DNA of 64,000 nt from an uncultured Paenibacillaceae bacterium (GTDB lineage: Bacteria > Bacillota > Bacilli > Paenibacillales > K13). The translations under genes and the position numbers were made by a program. The first letter of the stretch is position 1. Each line of letters opens with the position of its first letter. The stretch covers positions 1,137,071-1,201,070 of the forward strand of contig CAJXLT010000001.1 in NCBI GenBank assembly GCA_913056365.1. Direction: 5' to 3'. Under the pieces are notes generated by a model that saw nothing but the letters and a program-made list of their open reading frames with translations, had not been told where the DNA came from and did not search any database. Positions 54,513 to 62,807 of the stretch are shown in pieces.

Positions 54513-55367
54513 TTACGGGACAGTATTGCTGATCTCCGTCAGAAAACCGTTCATTCTAGCTGTATCCACTAACCGCCAAATATCTTGACTTGCTGTGTAG
54601 TGGAACATATACCATTGGTTCTCATTCGCTTCGTAAATCAAAACCTCAGGGTCCCCTTCTGTCGGTTCGGTTCGAACAAGTGTATAAATATCAAAACGTT
54701 TGATGCTGTTCCCTTCTAGGTCTAAGAAATCATATTGTCCAGCTTTATAGTACTCACCAGAGCTAGGGTGACTGCTCCAGGTGTAACTTGATGGTGCTTC
54801 GACTTTCTTACCTCTGTTCTCTGCAAAAATATTATATATTGCTCCATTATACGTGTTTCCATTGATTTGATTTACAACGCCGCCCATAGTCATGCGGTAT
54901 TCCTGTTGCAATGTATGCACCTTCACACCATCGATGACCAATGGCTTGGTTTCGACTGTTACGACATTGTCGCTATAACGAACATCACAATCGAATGCCT
55001 CTGCAATAAGTCGAAGTGGAACCATCGTGCGATTATTCTTTAGATATGGCTTGACATCTAATTGCACCGTTGTATCATTTATCACAGCAGTATGACTATT
55101 CAATTGTAATACTATCGCTACATTATTTTGCGTGAGTACGACTTCTGGATCCAACCAGTTCACCGTTGCTCCCAAGCTTTCACTGATAACACGAAGTGGT
55201 ACCATTGTCCGGTTATTCTTAATATCAGGACTGACATCAGAGGAAATCGCAATCGGTGTGAGATCGGCATGGTTTTTCAAAAGTATGGTCACGGACTCGA
55301 CGGCGTAAGCGGAAGATACAGCGATCATCACACTTAGCGCAGCAACTGCAGAGATCAGCTTTTTCAT
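54513..55367 (-). CDS. Copper-amine-oxidase-type stalk-domain secreted protein
   Basis: About 284 residues with a Sec signal peptide (MKKLISAVAALSVMIAVSSA YA). Two copper amine oxidase N-terminal-like stalk repeats follow (NNRTMVPLRVISESLGATVN W and NNRTMVPLRLIAEAFDCDVR Y), then a unique C-terminal domain. Stalk domains bind the cell wall or display the protein on the surface of Paenibacilli. A degenerate copy of its signal region lies at 51680. Confidence 0.85.
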   Translation of the reverse strand: MKKLISAVAALSVMIAVSSAYAVESVTILLKNHADLTPIAISSDVSPDIKNNRTMVPLRVISESLGATVNWLDPEVVLTQNNVAIVLQLNSHTAVINDTTVQLDVKPYLKNNRTMVPLRLIAEAFDCDVRYSDNVVTVETKPLVIDGVKVHTLQQEYRMTMGGVVNQINGNTYNGAIYNIFAENRGKKVEAPSSYTWSSHPSSGEYYKAGQYDFLDLEGNSIKRFDIYTLVRTEPTEGDPEVLIYEANENQWYMFHYTASQDIWRLVDTARMNGFLTEISNTVP

Positions 55368-55520
55368 AATGTCCACTTCTCCCTTCACTATAAATTAATG
55401 TGTTTTCATACTCACTCGTTCTTATTATTTCAAACATAGACTCCTCCAAGAGATAGAGATATCGTGTTACAGTGACATTCCCCTAAACATGTCGTTGCAT
55501 GAATTCCTCAAAGCACAAAA

Positions 55521-55976
55521 TTACTCAACGACTTTTATAAATCTATCTAAATTCTCTTTTAAGTAGACATCAAGAAGATCTATTACTGTTGGGGTGTACT
55601 CAAAATACTTGTTATCTAATTTTTCATACTCACCCTCAAGAGCAGCATTAACAAACTGTTGAACTGTTCTTATAGTAGCTCTTATTTTAGAGTTATATTG
55701 TTTATATGCACTATTTAATAATTTTTGTTGATGAAATGCTTTGAGTTGACTTAATGAATCTAAGGTTTCTTTTATTTTCTGAGTACCCTGATTTTCAAAG
55801 TATTGAAGATGTCCTCCATTTTGAACTTCGCTGTCATACCAAAAACATAAATGTGCAACTCTTTGAACATTATCTAGTTCTTCAAAAGAAGATGTGGATA
55901 TAAAATTAATAAATGAGTTCCACACGAGATGCCGATCTTGATCAATCTCGTCTTTTTTTAGAAATACTTTTTTCAA
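55521..55976 (-). CDS. DUF4375-domain protein
   Basis: About 151 residues from a TTG at 55976 (GGAGGAAGG upstream): MKKVFLKKDEIDQDRHLVWN, then FWYDSEVQNGGHLQYFENQG, the DUF4375 signature (VxNGGxxQYFxN). Function unknown. The longer ATG reading at 56030 has no ribosome site. Confidence 0.78.
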   Translation of the reverse strand: MKKVFLKKDEIDQDRHLVWNSFINFISTSSFEELDNVQRVAHLCFWYDSEVQNGGHLQYFENQGTQKIKETLDSLSQLKAFHQQKLLNSAYKQYNSKIRATIRTVQQFVNAALEGEYEKLDNKYFEYTPTVIDLLDVYLKENLDRFIKVVE

Positions 55977-56115
55977 AACGCACCTTCCTCCTATTGATTT
56001 ATCAAGATATACAGAAATTGCACATAACATCTCCGTGTACTCATCACTACATACAAGGCTATACGAAGCCCTACCTCACTGACTATGTAATCCGATTCAT
56101 AGGTATCTATATGGC

Positions 56116-56787
56116 TCACAAGTTAAGATCTTCTAACTCTTCATCTGCTGATTCCCATTCTTTATAGAACTGTAATAAATAACACTCCATATATTGATGT
56201 CTATAACTTGCTATTTTCTTGCCCCACTCTGTATTCATTAAACCCTTCAATTTGAATAACTTTTCATAAAAATGATTGATTGCTGTACCTTTTGTATCTC
56301 TATAATTTTCTTCTGATAAATCATCCCTTGGTTTATTGTCAGGATCGTACATGAACTGTCCCTTCCAACCCGCATAAGCAAAAGTCCGTGCTATTCCAAT
56401 AGCACCCATCGCATCAAGACGATCAGCATCTTGAACAATCTGACCTTCTAATGTGTTCATTGGTGGATTATGACCGCCATTATATGACATCGTTGATATG
56501 ATATTGAGTACCTCATTAATAGTATGAACATCAACCAAATTTGTCTCAAGCCACCCATATACTTTATTGAATCCTGCTTCTTTGGATGAATTCAGCTTTT
56601 CATCAGCCACATCATGCAATAACGAGGCTAATTCACAAACAAATTCATTGGCTCCTTCTTTTTTGGCTATTTTCACTGCCATCTTCCTTACTCGGTCAAT
56701 ATGCCACCAGTCGTGACCACTACTATCATTTTGTAATTGTTCTTTAACAAATTGTTCTGCTCTATCCATGATGGCACATGAACTCAT
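56116..56787 (-). CDS. HD-domain phosphohydrolase
   Basis: About 223 residues. HDWWHIDRVRKMA, ASLLHDVADEK (HD motif) and QDADRLDAMGAIGIARTF A give the metal-binding H...HD...D pattern of YfdR/YpgQ-type predicted phosphohydrolases. ATG 56787 has GGAGGTG. Probably hydrolyses nucleotides or phosphate esters; substrate unknown. Confidence 0.9.
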   Translation of the reverse strand: MSSCAIMDRAEQFVKEQLQNDSSGHDWWHIDRVRKMAVKIAKKEGANEFVCELASLLHDVADEKLNSSKEAGFNKVYGWLETNLVDVHTINEVLNIISTMSYNGGHNPPMNTLEGQIVQDADRLDAMGAIGIARTFAYAGWKGQFMYDPDNKPRDDLSEENYRDTKGTAINHFYEKLFKLKGLMNTEWGKKIASYRHQYMECYLLQFYKEWESADEELEDLNL

Positions 56788-56835
56788 AATCACACCTCCA
56801 GCCACAGGACGTGGCTCCCTTTCACCTTTTACGTA

Positions 56836-57282
56836 TTATGTCAGACTTATTTCATAAATTCGAGAGCTACTACCCCATGGATGATATCCATCTCCAATAT
56901 ACTTAAAACCATATTTCTCGTAAAATCCTATTAAAGCTGTACACAAATACAAGTTGTTAAAACCTAATTTCATTGCATCCTGCTTTATTCTCTCAATTAG
57001 AAGACTAGCATAGGCTCTCCCCCTACTATCCTCTTCTATATATAGTGCACATAGCCAAGGATATAAATCTCCTCTACTAATAAAATCATTTGATATCAAT
57101 CCCGCACAACCAAGTGTTCTATCATTGTCAAATAGCAAGTACCAATTTGGAAATGGGGTAGCACAATGATCTATACAGTCTTTATAAACATTGTATGTAT
57201 GCTCATTCCCCCATTTTGAATATATGTATTCAAATGCTATCTGTGTGATTTCCGGATTTTCTAATACAGATTTGATATTCAA
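56836..57282 (-). CDS. GNAT acetyltransferase
   Basis: A 148-residue GNAT: CALYIEEDSRGRAYASLLIE RIKQDAMKLGF and LYLCTALIGFYEKYGFKYIG. Acetyl-CoA loop variant SRGRAYAS. Substrate unknown. It lies at the left edge of the recognisable cassette array, before a decayed attC-like site. Confidence 0.85.
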   Translation of the reverse strand: MNIKSVLENPEITQIAFEYIYSKWGNEHTYNVYKDCIDHCATPFPNWYLLFDNDRTLGCAGLISNDFISRGDLYPWLCALYIEEDSRGRAYASLLIERIKQDAMKLGFNNLYLCTALIGFYEKYGFKYIGDGYHPWGSSSRIYEISLT

Positions 57283-57359
57283 AACTACCCCTCCATAAAA
57301 TTTTAATGTGAGTATCCCTGTATAGAATGAGATTAATATTGCAGTTAATCGATTTCAAC

Positions 57360-57445
57360 CTTGCCGCAGGACACGGCGAACAATGCCCATCTTTTCTGGT
57401 GGCCAAGGAACAGCTTACTGGCCCGCTGCATGCGCATAGTTATGG
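57360..57445 (-). repeat. Decayed attC-like site S8
   Basis: Only the right half is clear: GGTGGCCAAGGAACAGCTTA C, CTGGCCCGCTGCATGCGCAT and CATAGTTATGGG, against the intact GCGACCAAGGGCC...GCGTGAATGCATTGTTAT. The opening box in gene orientation reads CCATAAC. The L arm (TGCATGCGCAT) has lost pairing. Confidence 0.6.
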
Positions 57446-57488
57446 GAATTGGGCGACTTCATCGAGATAACCGTCAAAATACCCAGAC

Positions 57489-57854
57489 TTAAACCTTACT
57501 CAATCTATCAATTGCTTGATCCTCATCAGATAAGAAAAATATATCCCTTCCATTGTTACTCTCGTACATAAAATCCTTAAGACTCTTACTTGAATAAATT
57601 GAAAAGTCACCGATTATCGCAATTTTTGTTTGATAATTCATGAACTTTTGAAGGATTTCTCCAGCAAGTCGCGTCTTCAAATCAAAAAATTCATCACATA
57701 CTGCTTGTTTATTTATAATAATTCGATTGCACCCAGATTCATAACTAACTGTCGCCATAAGATCCAATGCAGACTGGACATCAGTGATTAATACCTCATT
57801 GCTCATAACAAAAGCAAGATCTACGCCATTCTCTTTTATTATTTTTATTTTCAT
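57489..57854 (-). CDS. DUF4180-domain protein
   Basis: A 121-residue protein: LITDVQSALDLMATVSYESG CNRIIINKQAVCDEFFDLKT RLAGEILQKFMNYQTKIAII GDFS, then SKSLKDFMYESNNGRDIFFL. This is an unmistakable DUF4180 sequence (unknown function, widespread in Bacillota). It precedes the decayed site S8, so it probably arrived as a cassette. The gap 57855-58166 beside it holds a possible gene remnant ending VREILNKMDFQWTENF (about 58025-58105) and no clear site. Confidence 0.9.
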   Translation of the reverse strand: MKIKIIKENGVDLAFVMSNEVLITDVQSALDLMATVSYESGCNRIIINKQAVCDEFFDLKTRLAGEILQKFMNYQTKIAIIGDFSIYSSKSLKDFMYESNNGRDIFFLSDEDQAIDRLSKV

Positions 57855-58166
57855 ATCTATCCTCCAATAGGCACTAATTTTTTTTACTTTAGTTTTTTAT
57901 TCTATCCTAACTGCTTCCATTGGTCCTTACTTTGGAGCGGGGTGCTACTCGGTTATTGCGCTTTCGTAATCGGTCATCAATCATCGCTTGGTCGATGGTC
58001 TTCATCATTTTTTTTCATCTTCAGTAATTCTTAAAAATTTTCTGTCCATTGGAAATCCATCTTATTTAGAATTTCTCGCACTTTTTTTCTGCTTGTAGAA
58101 TCATATACTGGCAACGTATTTTACCAAGACTCGATTGGGAAGGTGTTCTAGCCATCTTTGATATAC

Positions 58167-58625
58167 TTACAAATCGATTTTCAGCCTTACCATATCTCTA
58201 CATTGTATTCGATTTTCATATATCTCTTCTTCATAATGCTTAGTAAAGTAGTCTTCCCATATCTCAAAAATTCTGAATCCATACCGTTGATATATACCAA
58301 GTTGAATCAAACTAGAGTTTCCTGTGCCAATTTCAATCCTCTTTACATTTTTTCTCTTTGCAATCAACATCGCTTTATTTATTAACTGCTTGCCAATTCC
58401 TTCTCTTTGAAAGTCTTCCTTTACAGCAATATTGATAATCTCCATTGTATCCTCGTCCTTATGAATCAGTACGATAACACCAATAACTTCACCACTCATC
58501 TCTGCTACTATGATACTGCCTTCTTTAATATAGTTATTGATCATTTCCTCTGAAGGATCGGCGAGTAGTAACAGTTCCATTGGAACTTCACTGGCCGAAT
58601 TAGCAGACCTATATTGTACTACCAT
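58167..58625 (-). CDS. GNAT acetyltransferase
   Basis: About 152 residues: VIGVIVLIHKDEDTMEIINI AVKEDFQREGIGKQLINKA carries the acetyl-CoA loop (QREGIGKQ), then KRIEIGTGNSSLIQLGIYQR YGF. Typical YesJ-like GNAT. It lies between S7 and S8; the next gene toward S8 is DUF4180, so the attC between these two cassettes has probably been lost. Confidence 0.88.
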   Translation of the reverse strand: MVVQYRSANSASEVPMELLLLADPSEEMINNYIKEGSIIVAEMSGEVIGVIVLIHKDEDTMEIINIAVKEDFQREGIGKQLINKAMLIAKRKNVKRIEIGTGNSSLIQLGIYQRYGFRIFEIWEDYFTKHYEEEIYENRIQCRDMVRLKIDL

Positions 58626-58661
58626 GATTATCACCCACTACAAATAATTTGTTGAAATTAC

Positions 58662-58826
58662 ATATAAAGTTCGGATATTCACGACGTCCCACCATCTTAA
58701 TCGAACAGAGTGAGTGGCCGCAATGCGGTTAGATGGTGCAGGTTTGTCGCCTGAATCCACTTCTCGAAATTCCTCTGGTGTCCAAGGATCAGCTTGCTGG
58801 TCCGCCACGTGAATGTATTGTTATAC
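58662..58826 (-). repeat. attC-like site S7
   Basis: Complete element, 165 bp. Opening box in gene orientation GTATAAC, L-type arms TACATTCACG and CGTGAATATC, closing box one base off (TTTATAT in place of GTTATAT). Inner stems ACCATCTTA/TTAGATGGT and a GGATCAG/CTGGTCC hairpin. The first compares with GGGCCGC/GCGGCCC in S2 and S5, a compensatory change. Confidence 0.7.
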
Positions 58827-58852
58827 GGATGTTCCCGACTTCATTAATAAAC

Positions 58853-59413
58853 CTACTTCTCTCCTCTGTAGGGTCCGTAATAAAACATTTCTTTTCCCTT
58901 TTTATCAGTACCTGTAATGATAATCGGTGTACTTAAGTCATTGTCCAGAAATTTATACCAAACCGATTTTTCTTCATCGATCTTAAATATGTGAGCCATC
59001 TGATCATCTTCACTCTCAAGAATTAGCTGTGAAACCAATGGATCAAAAATGATTCCATAAAGTAACTCTGTATCTCCAGGAGCTGCATTACCAATTCCAT
59101 GCCAAGTAACATCTCGCTCTGAGTACATAGGTGTCTCTCCTATTACTGCTTCAACTTTCATTGTCTCTAGAGCATTACTTTTAACTAAAACAATTTTCAC
59201 TGTACCTTTACTTGTTTCGTAAAAGACATACAAGTTGTTATTGTAAAATTGAGTTGCAACTGTTTTTACAAATCCCACATCAAACTTTTTTATTGCTTCG
59301 TCTATTTGAGCTTTGATTGGTCTACTATTTTCATATAAGCTCAGGACACTTGTTATTATCAAACAACTAGATAATACTGTAATAATAATGTAGAGAGTCT
59401 TGATTTTTGCCAT
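58853..59413 (-). CDS. Membrane-anchored protein of unknown function (cassette gene)
   Basis: About 186 residues from ATG 59413 (GAGGAGATGG): MAKIKTLYIIITVLSSCLII is one signal anchor, then an outer domain NLYVFYETSKGTVKIVLVKS, GDTELLYGIIFDPLVSQLIL. No family recognised. It sits between S6 and S7 and carries S7 at its 3' side. Confidence 0.65.
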   Translation of the reverse strand: MAKIKTLYIIITVLSSCLIITSVLSLYENSRPIKAQIDEAIKKFDVGFVKTVATQFYNNNLYVFYETSKGTVKIVLVKSNALETMKVEAVIGETPMYSERDVTWHGIGNAAPGDTELLYGIIFDPLVSQLILESEDDQMAHIFKIDEEKSVWYKFLDNDLSTPIIITGTDKKGKEMFYYGPYRGEK

Positions 59414-59449
59414 GCTCCATCTCCTCAAATATTTTCGGCAATTTCTGAT

Positions 59450-59600
59450 ATGTTTGTCATTCACGAACCCTCACCACCTAAAGAACCAAAGATCCAGCCG
59501 GTGGTGCGGGGTTGTCGCCTGATTTTGCTTACCCGAAATTCCACTCGGCTATCAAGTGACGGCATAGCCGGCTCACAGCGTGAATGCATTGCGGTCGGAT
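59450..59600 (-). repeat. attC-like site S6, both boxes lost
   Basis: The core (CATTCACGAACCCTCACCAC, GGTGGTGCGGGGTTGTCGCC, AGCGTGAATGCATTGC) is well conserved. The opening box should read GTTAT... but reads GCGGTCGG, and the closing box reads ATATGTTTG. The element therefore could not recombine by the usual rule. Confidence 0.7.
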
Positions 59601-59601
59601 T

Positions 59602-59809
59602 TCAGTGCCATCATTGAATATTCTATCCTTGTTTTCTGGAATTTCATAGTTTTCCAACCAATTCATTCTTTGCTTCTTTGGAACATCCCAATCTGGTAAA
59701 TACTTTTTACTTTCGGTTCTTGGGTTATGGAATACATCCTTTCGATGTCGTCTAACTTATACCCTCGTAGTAGTACGATATCATTACAATCGATATAGAT
59801 ATTGTTCAT
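59602..59809 (-). pseudogene. N-terminal GNAT fragment (relative of 48313-48886)
   Basis: MNNIYIDCNDIVLLRGYKLD DIERMYSITQEPKVK, a frameshift (one base short in AAAAAGTAT), then YLPDWDVPKKQRMNWLENYE IPENKDRIFNDG. The YLPDWDVPK block is shared with the GNAT pseudogene at 48.3 kb. It is cut by site S6, whose opening box is lost, so a deletion removed both ends. Confidence 0.75.
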
Positions 59810-59848
59810 ACAAATCCCCCTTGATATACTATCATGAACTAGATGAAC

Positions 59849-60349
59849 TTACTGAGTAAAAATGACGTTCTTTCCTTGGAACAACTCAATTTTTTTGTAA
59901 GGTTTATACGCTGTTGTGATCATGGGGTATTCCAAAATAAATCCCCTGGTCCGCTCAATTTGTTCAGAGACTAATGTTCCATCGCTAAAAGTCACACTAA
60001 TTTTGGTGGCTTTTGCAATTAACTCTTCATCGTGTAGCACAACAGTTATAGTAGGTTTACCTTCATTTACACGAGAACTACTTAAAACAGACATCTTGTT
60101 ATTACCTCGTGACCAACTCGAATACATACGAGAAAGTTTTCCTTTCTTGTTTATTGATATTGAATGAATGGAGTTTTCACATAGGATGGTTACATAATTC
60201 TCCCTACTCTCAATTAATAAAGGCTCAAGATTATTATCGCTGATATACGAATCAATTTGTTCATCACTTGGAGATTGGTAAGTTATTTGTTCTGTTTGGC
60301 ATCCAGAGATCACGGTACAAACCAATAATACTACTATGAAAACTCTCAT
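59849..60349 (-). CDS. Lipoprotein of unknown function (cassette gene)
   Basis: A 166-residue lipoprotein: MRVFIVVLLVCTVISGCQTE with lipobox VISGC (cysteine 17). The outer domain (ITVVLHDEELIAKATKISV TF) is beta-rich. RBS AAAGGAG. Its 3' side carries the GNAT fragment and S6. No family recognised. Confidence 0.7.
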   Translation of the reverse strand: MRVFIVVLLVCTVISGCQTEQITYQSPSDEQIDSYISDNNLEPLLIESRENYVTILCENSIHSISINKKGKLSRMYSSWSRGNNKMSVLSSSRVNEGKPTITVVLHDEELIAKATKISVTFSDGTLVSEQIERTRGFILEYPMITTAYKPYKKIELFQGKNVIFTQ

Positions 60350-60374
60350 CTTACGCTCCTTTACAAGGATTTAA

Positions 60375-60538
60375 TCTATCGTTCCCACATTCACGAACCC
60401 TCACCAACTTAAGTGACCGAAGGGAACGGCCGCGACGCGGTTAGGTGGTGCAGGGTTGTCGACTGAAACTACTACCCCGATATCCCTCTGGCGACCAAGG
60501 GCCGCTTGTCGGCCCGACGCGTGAATGCATTGTTATAG
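60375..60538 (-). repeat. attC-like site S5
   Basis: 164 bp. Opening box CTATAAC in gene orientation; closing box damaged (TCTATCGTT in place of CTATAACGTT on the plus strand). The outer 18 nt at the opening side (60532-60549) pair 17/18 with 61173-61190 across the toxin-antitoxin cassette. P4 hairpin GGGCCGC/GTCGGCCC is perfect. Confidence 0.75.
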
Positions 60539-60617
60539 GAAGTAGTCGACCTCTTCGAATTAACCACAAAAATACCCTGACATCATATTTGCGCCAAGGT
60601 TCATGTGTTAGTATTAT

Positions 60618-60887
60618 TCATTTGTAAATATCCCCACGAGGGCCTATCCTAACAATAAAGATTATAAGTTTGTCATCAACAATCTCATATATGACTCGAT
60701 AAGTTCCGACTCTCAATCGATATACTTCAGCATCATAACCCTGCATCTTTTTTATACTCGAGGATTGCCGTGGTGATTCTTTGATGGATTCTACAGCTTC
60801 GAGTATTCGTCTCGCAGTCGGTTTATCAAGTTTTTTCAAATACTTCTTCGATTCATTCGAAAATTCCAGTTTATAATTCAAGTTCAC
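60618..60887 (-). CDS. RelE/ParE-type toxin
   Basis: An 89-residue toxin: KLEFSNESKKYLKKLDKPTA RRILEAVESIKESP, then VYRLRVGTYRVIYEIVDDKL IIFIVRIGPRGDIYK. Conserved RLRVGTYRVIYEI and arginine R... of the RelE superfamily. It cleaves mRNA on the ribosome or inhibits gyrase, depending on subgroup. Overlaps the antitoxin stop by 17 bp. Such modules are typical integron cassettes. Confidence 0.92.
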   Translation of the reverse strand: MNLNYKLEFSNESKKYLKKLDKPTARRILEAVESIKESPRQSSSIKKMQGYDAEVYRLRVGTYRVIYEIVDDKLIIFIVRIGPRGDIYK

Positions 60888-61095
60888 GTTTTAAGTCCTC
60901 CAGTGACGTTGTTTCTCCAGCCTGAAACTCCCTGCGTGCTTGTTCCAGAGCATTTATGTCATCAGGAGTCAATTGATCATCTTCACTATCCATTTGCTTC
61001 TCCAAAAGCCAAGAAAGGAAACTTTTGGCGACAACCTTGTTATTATCATTAAGACTATTTATGATCTTTTCTAATTCATCTTTAGGAACACTCAT
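60871..61095 (-). CDS. Antitoxin partner of the RelE-type toxin
   Basis: A 74-residue acidic protein: MSVPKDELEKIINSLNDNNK, WLLEKQMDSEDDQLTPDDIN ALEQARREFQAGETTSLEDL. The C-terminal SLEDLKRELEL resembles antitoxin toxin-binding tails. RBS AAAGGAGGG immediately before ATG. A separate promoter lies upstream. Confidence 0.82.
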   Translation of the reverse strand: MSVPKDELEKIINSLNDNNKVVAKSFLSWLLEKQMDSEDDQLTPDDINALEQARREFQAGETTSLEDLKRELEL

Positions 61096-61118
61096 TTCAT
61101 CGTCCCTCCTTTGTTTTG

Positions 61119-61147
61119 ATTATATCTTAACCATACATTATATCCAA
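61119..61147 (-). promoter_or_regulatory. Own promoter of the toxin-antitoxin cassette
   Basis: TTGGAT (61142-61147) and TATAAT (61119-61124) are exactly 17 bp apart, 24 bp before the antitoxin ATG. Cassettes usually lack promoters, but toxin-antitoxin cassettes often carry one. Confidence 0.7.
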
Positions 61148-61183
61148 CCGTTCTTCATGTAATCATTGGTTTTCGACTATTTC

Positions 61184-61382
61184 CTATAACGTTACCGCAT
61201 TCACGAGCCCTCACCACCTTAAAGGAATTCCGGAGGCTTAGATAGCTCCTATCTTAGTCTGCGGAATTCCTGGCCGCGATGCGGTTAGCCAGTGCAGGGT
61301 TGTCGCCTGAATCTACTTCCTCGAGTTTCCTCTGGCGACCAAGGGACTCGGAGAGGCCCGCTGCGTGAATGCATTGTTATAT
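61184..61382 (-). repeat. attC-like site S4
   Basis: 199 bp, intact. Opening box ATATAAC (gene orientation), closing box GTTATAG. L arms GCATTCACG at both sides. Long inner stem AGGAATTCCG/CGGAATTCC near 61222-61270. The outer 18 nt at the opening side (61376-61393) match 61861-61878 across cassette 61396 at 15/18; those at the closing side (61173-61190) match 60532-60549 at 17/18. Confidence 0.8.
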
Positions 61383-61395
61383 GATGCCACTGCCT

Positions 61396-61836
61396 TCATT
61401 GAATTACTTCCATTTTTCTTTCAAGTCTTTCTAGTGCTTTTTTCAATTGTATTTTGTTTTTCGAACTTTTTATCCAATCAGGTAAACGACTAGCTACACT
61501 TTGATTAATATATGGGGTTCTTCCTCTTATATCAGCAGTAATGTAATTAAATAGATAGTGAAGATGTTCCTTATTAAATGCCCATAGTTCTCTTCCACAG
61601 CAAGGTGTTCTTAACCATAATTTATGATCATAGCAGACACCATAATTACTTCCCCACCGAGTAGTGACATGGCCTAGACTTATATCTTTCAAGTACCCAC
61701 AGTGATTGCAACAGATAATTGAACTTTTGCATTTTAAGATAATACATGAACTACAATCTGGGCATTCAAGCAACTTATCAAAAGTATCAAAAAAGTAATA
61801 TAATGATTCGCCTTTGTCACGGAAATGATTGTGCAT
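61396..61836 (-). CDS. Zinc-ribbon protein of unknown function (cassette gene)
   Basis: A 146-residue protein with several cysteine pairs: CPDCSSCIILKC, CCNHCGYLKD and TPCCGRELWAFNKEH, which suggest two zinc ribbons, and a basic C-terminus (KSSKNKIQLKKALERLERK). No family recognised. The stop codon (TGA) lies in the conserved flank of S4. Confidence 0.6.
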   Translation of the reverse strand: MHNHFRDKGESLYYFFDTFDKLLECPDCSSCIILKCKSSIICCNHCGYLKDISLGHVTTRWGSNYGVCYDHKLWLRTPCCGRELWAFNKEHLHYLFNYITADIRGRTPYINQSVASRLPDWIKSSKNKIQLKKALERLERKMEVIQ

Positions 61837-61871
61837 TAGGTTGCTCCTTACAAAAGGTTTGCAGTGGTTTC

Positions 61872-62062
61872 ACATAACGTTCCCCGCATTCACGAACCCT
61901 CACCGACTTAAGGCCATAGGCCGGGCGCGATGCGCTTAGTCGGTGCAGGGTTGTCGCCTGATTCCGCTTCCTCGTTCATGAAAATGCTCCATTCGAATTC
62001 ACTTCTAATTGCTCCGGGCGACCCAGGACCGCCAGGACCGAAGCGTGAATGCGATGTTAAGT
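61872..62062 (-). repeat. attC-like site S3
   Basis: 191 bp. Opening box ACTTAAC, closing box GTTATGT. P1 arms GCATTCACG (61886-61894) and CGTGAATGC (62044-62052). P2 AACCCTCACCGACTTA with TTAGTCGGTGCAGGGTT (61936-61952). P3 GTCGCC (61953-61958) with GGCGAC (62017-62022). Its opening-side flank GTGGTAACTTCACTTAAC matches the seven bases GTGGTAA just before the GATase gene. Confidence 0.8.
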
Positions 62063-62088
62063 GAAGTTACCACCATCCTCGAGTTATC

Positions 62089-62781
62089 CTAAGTCGTTGC
62101 TACTTGTCTTATAAATTCTGTAATCAAGCAATGAGGTTGTTCTTCTTTAGAATTCATTTGAGGCACAAAGAGCGTTCCTACAAAAAACTTATGACTAGAT
62201 ATTTCTACAATTCTTGATTCATTATCATCATCAAAACCAACAGTTTCCAACCCTGCTTCATGCAGCCTTAACTGATATTTAGGGTTTAACCCAAAGTTGC
62301 AATAATACTTTTCCTGTATGCGTTCCCCTCCATATATTTGATGCGTTTTTGATCCTTCAACTAAAATTATTTCTAGAGTCTTACCCGCCAATGAACATAC
62401 TAAATTATTGACTACAAGATTAGACGCATATGGATCATATTCGGCATGCTCGGCATCTTTCATTAATAATACATTTCGCGCAAATTCAATGACAATATGT
62501 TGGTATCCCCCACAAGTCCCGAGAAGAGGTACATTATGATTTCTACAGTGTTTAATAACTTCCATTGCTCCCGTCATATTTTTATAAGGGCTGCCTGGAG
62601 CAATCCAAAATCCATTATATGTTTTTAGAATAAGTTCTTTATTGGACATTACCTCTTCAGTAGATATCCACTCCCATTCAACCCCAAGTTTAAGATAACT
62701 TGATGAATGTAGTAATGCATCATTTGTTCCGATGTGTGGTTTGAAAGAAGAATCAAACTCGCCAATAATACCTATCTTCAT
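62089..62781 (-). CDS. Glutamine-amidotransferase-like protein lacking the HPE motif (cassette gene)
   Basis: About 230 residues starting MKIGIIGEFDSSFKPHIGTN, close in layout to the class I GATase domain of CTP synthase. NGFWIAPGSPYKNMTGAMEV and the nucleophile elbow PLLGTCGGYQHIV (cysteine about 90) are present. The usual FHPE (catalytic histidine and glutamate) reads LFVPQ near 205, so the triad is incomplete. It may bind without hydrolysing. ATG 62781 has AGAGGAGATG. S2 truncated just upstream removed the normal cassette start. Confidence 0.7.
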   Translation of the reverse strand: MKIGIIGEFDSSFKPHIGTNDALLHSSSYLKLGVEWEWISTEEVMSNKELILKTYNGFWIAPGSPYKNMTGAMEVIKHCRNHNVPLLGTCGGYQHIVIEFARNVLLMKDAEHAEYDPYASNLVVNNLVCSLAGKTLEIILVEGSKTHQIYGGERIQEKYYCNFGLNPKYQLRLHEAGLETVGFDDDNESRIVEISSHKFFVGTLFVPQMNSKEEQPHCLITEFIRQVATT

Positions 62782-62807
62782 TGATACATCTCCTCTTCTT
62801 GTGGTAA

